DNA of 16,562 bases, taken from Pelagibacteraceae bacterium. Its GTDB lineage: Bacteria; Pseudomonadota; Alphaproteobacteria; Pelagibacterales; Pelagibacteraceae. The position numbers and the translations under genes are program-made. Shown here in pieces: positions 8,209 through 15,248 of this stretch. Below the pieces are notes generated by a model, which made no database searches, was not told the origin of the DNA, and saw nothing but the letters and a program-made list of their open reading frames with translations. How positions within the stretch are numbered: position 1 is the first letter of the stretch; the number at the start of each line of letters is the position of its first letter. The stretch covers positions 6,051-22,612 of the forward strand of contig NYVZ01000014.1 in assembly GCA_002684895.1 (NCBI GenBank), written 5' to 3'.

Positions 8209-8799
8209 ATGCAACATAAATCGTTATTAGCAAAGATATTTGAAAAAGAAAAAGTAGGTGTACAAAAAATTTTAGATAATATCCAATATTCAGATTTAAA
8301 AATTTTTAAAAAACTATGTGATCAGAGCTTAATAAGTTTAAAAAACAAAAAAAAGATTATTTTTTTTGGTAATGGTGGTAGCGCTGCAGATGCTCAGCAT
8401 TTAGCTACAGAGTTAACAGTAAGATATCAAAAAAACAGAAAGGCGGTGGCTGCAATCTCTTTAGCGACTGATACATCGGCTTTAACAGCTATAGGCAATG
8501 ATTTTGGTTTCAAATTTATTTTTTCTAGACAGATAGAGGCAATAGCTCATAAAAATGATATTTGCATAGCGATAACAACATCTGGAAATAGTCAAAATTT
8601 AATTGAGGCATGTAAAGTTGCAAAGAAGATGGGGTTATTTTTTTATGTACTATCAGGTAACAATGGAGGTAAATTAAAAAAGATTTGTAAAAATATAATA
8701 CTAATACCTTCAAAAATAACTTCACAAATTCAAGTATGTGAAATCCTCTTGGGCCAAGTTCTTTGCGAGTATATTGAAAAAAATATTAAGAAAATTTGA
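8209..8799 (+). CDS. gmhA: Sedoheptulose-7-phosphate isomerase (SIS domain), GmhA-like
   Basis: Isomerises D-sedoheptulose 7-phosphate to D-glycero-D-manno-heptose 7-phosphate, the first step to ADP- or GDP-heptose. The 196-residue length and single SIS domain fit GmhA. Visible are the phosphate-binding GNGGSAAD (54-61), His64 and Glu68 in HLATELTVRY (E. coli His61/Glu65), the GNDFGFKFIFSRQ core, TSGNS (124-128) and Gln175 (E. coli Gln172). One key residue differs: the His at E. coli position 180, a proposed catalytic and metal-site residue, is Gln183 here, and the adjoining E-x-H of QExH is V-C-E. The ATG at 8209 gives a family-length start. It opens a plus-strand operon with a glycosyltransferase and hddC-gmhB, overlapping the next gene by 4 bases. 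The other heptose genes around it support the substrate; the His-to-Gln change leaves activity to be tested. Confidence 0.9.
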   Translation: MQHKSLLAKIFEKEKVGVQKILDNIQYSDLKIFKKLCDQSLISLKNKKKIIFFGNGGSAADAQHLATELTVRYQKNRKAVAAISLATDTSALTAIGNDFGFKFIFSRQIEAIAHKNDICIAITTSGNSQNLIEACKVAKKMGLFFYVLSGNNGGKLKKICKNIILIPSKITSQIQVCEILLGQVLCEYIEKNIKKI

Positions 8800-9980
8800 A
8801 TGTGAATAAAGCAATAATAATATTACCAACTGACTCCATAATTTTTACTTCTTGGATTAAAAGTAAAATAGAAAAAAAATTTATCAATTCAATTTTTTTT
8901 TTTATTGATCAGCACCTATATCTATCTAAAAGGGAGATTATAAAAAAAATCAATCAAATAATCAAAGAAGAAAATATTGACATTTCTTTTTTTCAAGGTG
9001 ATTATTTATCATTAATAGATTATAATTTTATATATAATATCCAAACAAATAAAAAAATTTTTTACCTTACTGATGATTTTGATATGCACGAAGTAAATGC
9101 ACATACCGCATTATCATGTGATAGTATCGTTACTTGCTGTCCAATTTCAGTTTTAAAATATGAAGAGAAACAATTAAACGCACAATTTATTTTTCATGAA
9201 AGTGACAGTAAAGTTTTTAAAAATTTAAATATAAAAAAGGATATTGATGTTCTTTTTTTTGGTTCATTAAAAGCTACCAGAGCTAAATATATTAATAAAT
9301 TAAATGATAGTAAAATAAATTTTAAAATGGTTGGACCCATAAATGAAAATGGTGCTCTGGTAAGTAATCAAGAACTGAATCATTTCATAAATAGAAGTAA
9401 AATTGTTATTAATTTTTCATCAACTGGAAATAAAAATAAATTTTATTCTCATCAAACATACCCTTTTAATTATTTATATCCCAAGGGAAGAGTAATGATT
9501 GCTGGATTATGTGGATCACTGTGTATAAGCGAGTATGCGCCAGCACATAAAATAATTTTTTCAAAAGACACACTCCCTGAATTTAAAAATCCCGATGATA
9601 TGATTGATAAAATTACAAATATCTTGAAAGACAATGATCAACTCAAATATCAAACTGAAAAATTCGAAAAAGAATGTCAATTTTATTCTGACGATAATTA
9701 TTTTAAGCAGATCTTAGAAAAAGCAGAAAACGAGTCTCATTTTAAGAAAATAACAAAGTTACCTTTTTGGTATATCAGAGCCTTCAATCTTAAAAATATT
9801 AGGTTATATGGAAGAACTAAATTTTTAAAAAGTTATTTAAAAAATACATATGAAAATATTTTAGATTTATTAAAATTTAATAATTATTTGAATTTTTTAA
9901 TTATATTTGAGCATATAATTTATCTTCCAATTATAATAACTAAAATTTTATTGAAAAAATTAAAAATTGAAAAACTGTAA
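8796..9980 (+). CDS. Glycosyltransferase, GT-B fold, CgeB-like
   Basis: A 394-residue protein resembling the CgeB/DUF3880 type of group 1 glycosyltransferases. The N-terminal half is divergent (IIILPTDSI, a Rossmann-like start; a middle element with LTDDFDMHEV and SCDSIVTCCP). The C-terminal half carries the recognisable features: DVLFFGSLKATRAKYI (around 149-164), MVGPINENG, INFSSTGNKNK, the YPKGRVMIAGLCGSLCISE segment for nucleotide-sugar binding, and a final FEKECQFYSDDNY. The last ~35 residues are hydrophobic and basic (FLIIFEHIIYLPIIITKILLKK) and may attach it to the inner membrane. The start is either TTG at 8796 (giving an overlap of TTGA with gmhA) or GTG at 8802; no ATG is available in frame, because an in-frame stop lies just upstream. 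It probably transfers a heptose or related sugar made by this locus; the acceptor is unknown. Confidence 0.85.
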   Translation: MNVNKAIIILPTDSIIFTSWIKSKIEKKFINSIFFFIDQHLYLSKREIIKKINQIIKEENIDISFFQGDYLSLIDYNFIYNIQTNKKIFYLTDDFDMHEVNAHTALSCDSIVTCCPISVLKYEEKQLNAQFIFHESDSKVFKNLNIKKDIDVLFFGSLKATRAKYINKLNDSKINFKMVGPINENGALVSNQELNHFINRSKIVINFSSTGNKNKFYSHQTYPFNYLYPKGRVMIAGLCGSLCISEYAPAHKIIFSKDTLPEFKNPDDMIDKITNILKDNDQLKYQTEKFEKECQFYSDDNYFKQILEKAENESHFKKITKLPFWYIRAFNLKNIRLYGRTKFLKSYLKNTYENILDLLKFNNYLNFLIIFEHIIYLPIIITKILLKKLKIEKL

Positions 9981-11154
9981 AAAAATAGACGTAGTTATAT
10001 TGGCCGGTGGTCAGGGTTCAAGGATAAGCAAATTTTTAAAGGGCCGACCAAAGCCAATGATAAAATTTGATAAATACGATTTTTTAGACCTATTAATTCG
10101 AAAAATTTGTACTTACGATATTAATAAAGTCTTTGTTTTAGCTGGATTTAAAGGCAACACTATTAAAAATAAATATCATAATAAAAAAATTAATCTCGTA
10201 GATATAGAGTGTGTAATAGAGAAAAGTCCAATGGGTACTGCGGGTTGTTTAAGTCAAATTAAAAAGAAAGTTTCAAGTAATTTTATTGTAGTAAATGGCG
10301 ATACTTTTTTTGATATTGATTATAATCAAATAATTAATTTTAAACTCAAACATGATTATTCACTTATTAGTTTAGTCAAAAATAAGAATTATAAATCTAA
10401 CAAAAAACTCGTTAATTTAAGTATTTTAAAAAATAAAGTTATTTATAGTAACTCCAATTTTATTAATGGCGGTATTTACAAGTTTAGAAAGGAAATCTTT
10501 AATTATATTAAAAAATATAATTGTTCATTAGAAAATGATGTTCTTCCAACTTTGATAAGAGATAAAAGAGTGTCAGGTCAAAAATTTGATAATTTTTTTT
10601 TAGATATAGGCACTCCTAAAAATTTACTATATGCAAAAAAAAAGCTGGTAAATTATTTAAGAAAACCAGCTATATTTTTAGATAGGGACGGGACTATTAA
10701 TGAAGACCTGGGATACACTCATAAAATTAAAGATTTAAAATTTTGCAAAGGAATAATTAAGGGATTACAAATATTTCAAAGAAAAAAAATACTTTTTTTC
10801 ATTATCACAAACCAGGCTGGTATTGGCAAAGGTATTTTTAGTTTGGATAAATTTTACAAGTTTCAACAATATATGAAAACAACATTCATTAAAAAGAACA
10901 TCTTAATAAATGATTTTGAGTTCTGCCCTTATCATCCTGAAGCCAAAATTAAAAAATATAGAAAAAAAACTAATTTAAGAAAGCCTGGTAATCTTATGAT
11001 TAAAAATATTTTAAAACATTGGCCAGTTAATTTGTCTAAATCTGTAATGATCGGTGATCAAAAATCGGATTACTTGTGTGCCAAGAAAAGTAATATTAAA
11101 TTTTTTTATAGTCAAAGAGATTTTATGAAATTAGTCTCAAAGATAAAAATTTAA
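9967..11154 (+). CDS. hddC-gmhB: Fused heptose-1-P guanylyltransferase (HddC) and heptose-1,7-bisP phosphatase (GmhB)
   Basis: Two enzymes in one 395-residue chain. Residues 1-230 are a nucleotidyltransferase: LAGGQGSRI (12-20), RPKPM (27-31), MGTAG (89-93), the metal-binding VNGDTFFD (109-116) and FLDIGTP (211-217). It would make GDP-heptose from heptose 1-phosphate. Residues 233-395 are a HAD-IIIA phosphatase: nucleophile Asp239 and Asp241 in DRDGT, TNQ (281-283), RKP (Lys339), and IGDQKSD (Asp364/Asp368). It removes the C7 phosphate of the bisphosphate. In E. coli GmhB, Zn is held by Cys-x-His and Cys-x-Cys; here only Cys320 remains (Tyr322, Thr335 and Leu337 fill the other positions), so this is a zinc-less form. 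The start is TTG at 9967, inside the end of the previous gene (14-base overlap); a stop lies two codons upstream and the next possible start is inside the nucleotide-binding motif. The 3' end overlaps the convergent SDR gene by 4 bases. GDP rather than another nucleotide is inferred from hddA nearby. Confidence 0.9.
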   Translation: MKNCKKIDVVILAGGQGSRISKFLKGRPKPMIKFDKYDFLDLLIRKICTYDINKVFVLAGFKGNTIKNKYHNKKINLVDIECVIEKSPMGTAGCLSQIKKKVSSNFIVVNGDTFFDIDYNQIINFKLKHDYSLISLVKNKNYKSNKKLVNLSILKNKVIYSNSNFINGGIYKFRKEIFNYIKKYNCSLENDVLPTLIRDKRVSGQKFDNFFLDIGTPKNLLYAKKKLVNYLRKPAIFLDRDGTINEDLGYTHKIKDLKFCKGIIKGLQIFQRKKILFFIITNQAGIGKGIFSLDKFYKFQQYMKTTFIKKNILINDFEFCPYHPEAKIKKYRKKTNLRKPGNLMIKNILKHWPVNLSKSVMIGDQKSDYLCAKKSNIKFFYSQRDFMKLVSKIKI

Positions 11155-12086
11155 TAATTATTTTTATAGTCGATTTTCATTTTATAAACTCTAATCATTT
11201 CTTCAATACCTTGGTCAATGCCAATTTTAGCTTTGAAGCCTTTTTTTTCTATTTTTTTATTACTTACATAATAATCTCTTTTGTCAGGATCTTTTTTGTT
11301 TACTAAATATTTAATTTTTAGATCTTTTATATTTTTCTTTATTTTTCTAACCATATCAATTTTTGTTACATTAGCTTTGGACATTCCTAAGTTGTAAATA
11401 TTGTTTTTAAGTTTGTTAAAATGTTTAATTGAGAACACAATTGCATCAGCAACATCTCTTACATGAATAAAATTTCTTCGAAAATGTGGTTCAAAAATAT
11501 CTAATTTTTTATTTTTAAGAGCTAGGAGAACAAGATTATTTAATAATAAATCAGTTCTCATTCTATAAGAGTAACCAAAAACTGTTGCTAGTCTAAAAGT
11601 GATTGAGTTTCCAAATTTCATTACACATTCTTCAGCATCTACTTTTGTCCTTCCATATAATGATATCGGATTTAGGGGTGATTTTTCATCACAATACTTT
11701 TTTTTATCACCTATTCCATAGCCTGAATTTGAATTTGTATAAATTATTCTTTGTGTTTTTTTCATGTTTTTTATCAAAAATTTAATAGCATTTAAATTTG
11801 TCTCTAAAGCCTTTCTTTTAAATTTTTCACATAAAGGTGCTCCGACAAGAGCTGCAAGCGGTATGATATAATCAAACTTATGAATTATACTTTTGATGAA
11901 TTTTTTATCTAAAATATCTTTCTCTATAAAATGAAAATTTTTATAATGAAGTAAATGACATAAAGACCTTGGATCATAATTCAACTTATCTATTACTGTT
12001 ACATCGAAACCTTGCTGCACAAGCTTTGTGGAGACCATTGATCCAATATATCCTGCTCCACCTGTTATGAGTATTTTTTTTGTCAT
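11151..12086 (-). CDS. Extended SDR, GDP-D-glycero-D-manno-heptose 4-dehydrogenase-like (Cj1427 type)
   Basis: NAD-dependent extended short-chain dehydrogenase, 311 residues. The Rossmann motif GGAGYIG is at 9-15; the catalytic set is Ser119/Ser121 in TNSNSGYG, Tyr144 and Lys148 (YGRTK). Several segments match what I recall of Campylobacter jejuni Cj1427 (MlghA), which oxidises GDP-D-glycero-alpha-D-manno-heptose at C4 using 2-oxoglutarate to recycle bound NADH: IIPLAALVGAPLC (74-86), NSGYGIG, FRLATVFG, RMRTDLL, HFRRNFIHVRDV, DPDKRDYYVSN and the C-terminal GIEEMIRVYKM. It does not look like a GMD-type 4,6-dehydratase (no GITGQDG start). It is the last gene of the minus-strand operon; its ATG overlaps the RmlC-fold gene's stop (ATGA, 4 bases). 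The heptose genes around it agree with this substrate. The alternative is a sugar 4-epimerase of the same family. The match is from memory, not from an alignment. Confidence 0.85.
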   Translation of the reverse strand: MTKKILITGGAGYIGSMVSTKLVQQGFDVTVIDKLNYDPRSLCHLLHYKNFHFIEKDILDKKFIKSIIHKFDYIIPLAALVGAPLCEKFKRKALETNLNAIKFLIKNMKKTQRIIYTNSNSGYGIGDKKKYCDEKSPLNPISLYGRTKVDAEECVMKFGNSITFRLATVFGYSYRMRTDLLLNNLVLLALKNKKLDIFEPHFRRNFIHVRDVADAIVFSIKHFNKLKNNIYNLGMSKANVTKIDMVRKIKKNIKDLKIKYLVNKKDPDKRDYYVSNKKIEKKGFKAKIGIDQGIEEMIRVYKMKIDYKNNY

Positions 12087-12556
12087 TTATCTCTTTTGCT
12101 AAATATTAAATTTTTTTTTCTCGGCCATTTAATTTTTAATCTTTTGTCATTCCATTTTAGAACATCTTGATTTTTTACATCAAAATATTTTCCTTTATAT
12201 GATAATTTATAATGAAATACACAACTATTTGATAAGCATAAGAAGCCGTTTACGAAATTAGGTGGAATTAATATTTGCTTGTTTTGGTCATCACTTAAGA
12301 TAAAGGATTTCTTTTTTAGGTAATTCTTTGATTTTGGATTATTGTTTACTACTACAAAAAATACTTTACCAAATACGCAACTAACTAATTTCCAGGTTTT
12401 CTTATCTCCATGTAGTCCACGCAATGTGTTTTTTTTTGATATAGAAAATTTATCATGATTAAATTTAATTTTAATTTTATTTTTTTCCCATGATGTCCAA
12501 AGATAGCCGCGGTGATCCTTAAAGATTGAAGATTTAAAAATTTTAATTTCTTTCAT
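12083..12556 (-). CDS. RmlC-fold nucleotide-sugar C3(/C5) epimerase, probably for GDP-4-keto-heptose
   Basis: Cupin of the dTDP-4-dehydrorhamnose 3,5-epimerase family, 157 residues, slightly shorter than RmlC (about 180). Visible are DHRGYLWTSW near the N-terminus, HDKFS, the catalytic His in LRGLHGD, KTWKLVSCVFGKV, PPNF, the CVFHYKLSYKGKY strand and WNDKRLKIKWP near the C-terminus. It departs from classical RmlC: the active-site Tyr before the D/A-P-x-x-E segment is Phe (with Tyr one residue earlier), that Glu is Gln, and FAHGF is FVNGF. The HGD-x-KT-x-KLV sequence is what I recall of the Campylobacter GDP-manno-heptose epimerases DdahB/MlghB, so the changes probably mark that branch rather than a dead enzyme. 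It would epimerise C3, perhaps also C5, of the 4-keto sugar made by the neighbouring SDR. It overlaps the SDR by 4 bases and lies 1 base after the PLP-enzyme gene. Confidence 0.87.
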   Translation of the reverse strand: MKEIKIFKSSIFKDHRGYLWTSWEKNKIKIKFNHDKFSISKKNTLRGLHGDKKTWKLVSCVFGKVFFVVVNNNPKSKNYLKKKSFILSDDQNKQILIPPNFVNGFLCLSNSCVFHYKLSYKGKYFDVKNQDVLKWNDKRLKIKWPRKKNLIFSKRDK

Positions 12557-12557
12557 T

Positions 12558-13736
12558 TTATAATATTGAATTTAAAATTTTTACAATTTTACTAATTTTA
12601 TTTTTTTTTAAAGTTGGGTAATTCCCGATGTAGTATCCAAAATTATGTACATGCTCAACATTTTTAAATTTTTTTAAGTTTATTTTTTTGAGATAACTTT
12701 TTATGTAAGGTTGTCTCATTTGGTTGCCTCCACCTGCATTTCCTCTTCTAAATTCTATACCATTTTTCTTCATGTGTTGTTCAAATTTATTTCGATATTT
12801 TATAGACTTGCTTCTGAGAATAATTGGAAAAGCGTAATTTGAATTTCCTGAAATTTTAAAATTTGTAAAAAATTTATCTTTATTTAGATTCTTTAAAAAA
12901 AATTCAAAATTTTTTGCGCGTATAGAATTGTTTTTATTTAATCGTTTTAATTGATTTATACCTATTACTGCCTGAACCTCATTATTTCGCATATTAAAAG
13001 CGCTATACATAAATATAAAATTAGGGGAAAGATTTTTATATTTTTTTTTGATTTTGCTTTCATAAGTTGAATTTCCACTTTCTCTTAATAATCCATGGCC
13101 TCTTAACATTTTAATTGTTTCGTAAAATTTTTTGTTGTTTGTGCAGACCATACCCCCTTCAATTGTCGAAAGATGGTGCGCATAATAAAAAGAGAAGTTA
13201 GATGCGAATCCAAATGTACCTAGCTTTTTTTTCTTAAATTTTGCCCCATGAGACTCACATACATCTTCTATAAGAATTATTTTTCTTTTTTTTAATTCCT
13301 TAAGTAATTTATCTGTAAGCCCATTAAATCCTTGAGCATGAGTAAGGAAAACAACTTTTGTATTTTTATCAATATTTTTTATAATTTCATCATTATTCAT
13401 TGCAAGATCATTTAAATTGATATCAACAAATACTGGTTTAAAATCATTTTTGATTACTGAGACAATATCTGAGTTCCATGTAAGGGGTGGAACTATCACT
13501 TTACCGGTGCCGTAAAGATATTTTACTGCTAACATTGTTAGAAAATTGGCTGAGGAACCCGAATTAACAAAAACGCTGTATTTAACACCTAGCCATTTGG
13601 ACCATAACGTTTCAAATTCTTTAACTTTTTTTGACTGAGTAAATATATTGCTTTTTAATAAGAAATTTGCTGCAACCTTTCTATCCTGAAGCGTAATATT
13701 ATCGTGCATCAAAGAATGGTAAAAACTATTTTTCAT
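12558..13736 (-). CDS. ColD-like PLP-dependent sugar 3-dehydratase (DegT family, Lys replaced by His188)
   Basis: Fold-type I PLP enzyme of the DegT/DnrJ/EryC1/StrS family, 392 residues, full length. Family marks are NSGSSANF (58-65), PPLTWNSD (83-90), IEDVCESHG (156-164, Asp158 for the PLP nitrogen) and GNYPTL near the C-terminus. The residue that normally forms the PLP Schiff base is His188 in FYYAHHLSTIEGG (183-195). In E. coli ColD, GDP-4-keto-6-deoxy-D-mannose 3-dehydratase, the equivalent residue is also His, in SFYSHHIATMEGG. ColD uses glutamate and PLP to remove the C3 hydroxyl and releases ammonia, with no net transamination. I therefore call this a 3-deoxygenating enzyme, not an aminotransferase. 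With GDP-heptose genes on both sides, the likely substrate is a GDP-4-keto-heptose, which is inference. Its start overlaps the end of hddA by 11 bases; the RmlC-fold gene follows after 1 base. Confidence 0.9.
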   Translation of the reverse strand: MKNSFYHSLMHDNITLQDRKVAANFLLKSNIFTQSKKVKEFETLWSKWLGVKYSVFVNSGSSANFLTMLAVKYLYGTGKVIVPPLTWNSDIVSVIKNDFKPVFVDINLNDLAMNNDEIIKNIDKNTKVVFLTHAQGFNGLTDKLLKELKKRKIILIEDVCESHGAKFKKKKLGTFGFASNFSFYYAHHLSTIEGGMVCTNNKKFYETIKMLRGHGLLRESGNSTYESKIKKKYKNLSPNFIFMYSAFNMRNNEVQAVIGINQLKRLNKNNSIRAKNFEFFLKNLNKDKFFTNFKISGNSNYAFPIILRSKSIKYRNKFEQHMKKNGIEFRRGNAGGGNQMRQPYIKSYLKKINLKKFKNVEHVHNFGYYIGNYPTLKKNKISKIVKILNSIL

Positions 13737-14712
13737 AAAAAATTACTTCTGATCCTTTGTCTGATAGATTGACTGGCACTAAAATGTTACTTGAAAAAGC
13801 TCTTTTAAAGTTGGGAATTTTTTTATTTTCAACATAAAATAGGATAAATCCTCCTCCTCCAGCACCTAAAAGTTTTCCACCTAATGCGCCATTTTTTAAT
13901 CCTTTATCATATAAACTATCAATTTTATTTGTAGTGACGCTTGTGCTTAAACTTCTTTTTTCAACCCAAGTCTCGTGCAATAATCTTCCAAAATCATCAC
14001 AATTATTTTGTTTAATAGTCTTTTTAGCTCTCTCAACAATTTTTAAAATATTCTTAATATTTTCCCTCTTATTATAACTTAGTTTATTTGTATAACTATT
14101 TGCTATTTTTTGGGCTGTTCTTGAAATGCCCGTATAAACTAAGAATAGATTTTTATTTAATGTCGCTTTAAATTTGTTTGAACAATTAATTTTAGACACT
14201 CGAAAATTTGTCTTAGAAAATTTAATTGAATTAAAACCGCCATAAGATGCTGCTATCTGGTCTTGCAGTCCAACATTTTCATGCATCAAGTTTCTTTCTA
14301 AAAAAATACTTTTTGTACTTAATATATTTGAATTAATTTTTTTATTTTTTAATTTCATTAACGCGTGTAGCAGACCAACGACGAAACATGAACTTGATCC
14401 CATGCCGCTTCTAGCTGGTAAATCTCCATCGTAATGAATCTCTAATCCATCGTTAAAATTATAATATTTTAATATCTGTTTTACCGCGTTATGCTTAATT
14501 TGATTATAATTTTTAACGTTTTCTATTTTAGAGTATACGACTCTATATTTGTGTCTAAAAAAATGAGGAAGGAATCTACAAGAAATATAAATAAATTTAT
14601 TAATAGTAGTCGAAATAACTTCTCCTTGGTTTTTATTAAACCACTCGGGATAGTCAGACCCACCACCGAAAAAAGAAATTCTGTAAGGTGTCTTAGTAAT
14701 TATCATAAACAT
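13726..14712 (-). CDS. hddA: D-glycero-alpha-D-manno-heptose 7-phosphate kinase (GHMP family)
   Basis: GHMP-family sugar kinase, 328 residues. It would phosphorylate D-glycero-D-manno-heptose 7-phosphate at C1 in the alpha configuration, committing it to the GDP-heptose branch. Visible are the N-terminal TPYRISFFGGGSDYPEW (8-24), the ATP-binding loop PARSGMGSSS (99-108), the NVGLQDQIAASYGG segment with the catalytic-region Asp (around 146-159), and the C-terminal KLLGAGGGGFILF motif typical of HddA. The start is ATG at 14712 (1-base overlap with the TPP beta stop, TAATG) or the ATG two codons later; homology begins at about residue 4, so either fits. With gmhA, gmhB and hddC on the other strand it completes GDP-D-glycero-D-manno-heptose synthesis. 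A fucokinase-type or other GHMP kinase is possible from the fold alone, but the context favours HddA. Confidence 0.92.
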   Translation of the reverse strand: MFMIITKTPYRISFFGGGSDYPEWFNKNQGEVISTTINKFIYISCRFLPHFFRHKYRVVYSKIENVKNYNQIKHNAVKQILKYYNFNDGLEIHYDGDLPARSGMGSSSCFVVGLLHALMKLKNKKINSNILSTKSIFLERNLMHENVGLQDQIAASYGGFNSIKFSKTNFRVSKINCSNKFKATLNKNLFLVYTGISRTAQKIANSYTNKLSYNKRENIKNILKIVERAKKTIKQNNCDDFGRLLHETWVEKRSLSTSVTTNKIDSLYDKGLKNGALGGKLLGAGGGGFILFYVENKKIPNFKRAFSSNILVPVNLSDKGSEVIFYEK

Positions 14713-15248
14713 TATTTTTCATTATAATAATCTCCATATTCGACAAGAATGGTGCTCTTCCCATCTTTTCTATTTATAGCTTTTTTATATTCTTTAAAAA
14801 TATTTTTTGGGTTCTGAAGTTTAACAATATGTATCCGTGGACACATTGCTTTAATAGAATTGCTATAATCTCCAACATGCTGAAATTGTGGATGCAAAGG
14901 TCTTTCTGAACCGATGCTGGTTCTAATAATTGCTTTGGACTTATATCCTCTTCCATTCATTAATGTAAATTTATCTAAATGATTTACCAGTTGATTTATT
15001 GCTAATAAAAGAAAATTCCACCTAGGAAAAATACTTACTGGTATTTGGCCGGCCATTAACATTCCTATTGTCATACCCATTTGCATTTCTTCTGCCACAG
15101 GTAATTCAAATTTTTTATTTTTTTTAATATCTACTAAAGTATTAGACATCGCAGTCCCGGGAACTTCAACAGCTTGACCTATAAAAATTGTTTTTTTATT
15201 TTTTGCCAAAAATTCCATCGATTTTTTTAATTCATCAAAATATTTCAT
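14712..15248 (-). CDS. TPP-dependent enzyme, small beta subunit (pyrimidine-binding domain only)
   Basis: A 178-residue protein matching the N-terminal, pyrimidine-binding domain of E1-beta/transketolase-like enzymes. FELPVAEEMQMGMTIGM (47-63) carries the conserved Glu (53/54) that activates the thiamine N1'. IFPRWNFLLLAINQLVNHL and the RTSIGSERPLHPQFQH segment are typical of the E1-beta fold. E1-beta subunits are usually about 330 residues; the C-terminal transketolase domain is absent, and the gene ends cleanly (YGDYYNEK) 1 base into hddA. It overlaps the alpha gene by one base (TGATG), so the two are translationally coupled and surely form one enzyme. The pair differs from the pyruvate dehydrogenase of this window, which is the homodimeric type. 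Its place inside a nucleotide-sugar operon suggests a carbon-carbon bond-forming reaction on a sugar; the donor (for example pyruvate) is not known. Confidence 0.85.
   Translation of the reverse strand: MKYFDELKKSMEFLAKNKKTIFIGQAVEVPGTAMSNTLVDIKKNKKFELPVAEEMQMGMTIGMLMAGQIPVSIFPRWNFLLLAINQLVNHLDKFTLMNGRGYKSKAIIRTSIGSERPLHPQFQHVGDYSNSIKAMCPRIHIVKLQNPKNIFKEYKKAINRKDGKSTILVEYGDYYNEK

Noticed and set aside
11151..12086. SDR as a GDP-mannose 4,6-dehydratase-type enzyme
   Set aside because: It lacks the GITGQDG start of GMD and instead carries the Cj1427-like segments LAALVGAPLC, NSGYGIG and DPDKRDY.
12100..12120. Long T runs (here and at many places in 7300-16000) as intrinsic terminators
   Set aside because: They have no GC-rich stem in front of them and lie inside coding regions as Lys/Phe codon runs; convergent genes here overlap at their stops, leaving no room for terminators.
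12558..13736. Reading the DegT-family gene as an ordinary sugar aminotransferase
   Set aside because: The Schiff-base Lys is replaced by His188 in the same context as in ColD, so 3-dehydratase is the better call.
14491..14727. Plus-strand 78-codon frame opposite hddA and other opposite-strand frames of 60-145 codons
   Set aside because: They lie inside firmly identified genes on the other strand or in another frame, show no recognisable motifs, and are expected by chance.
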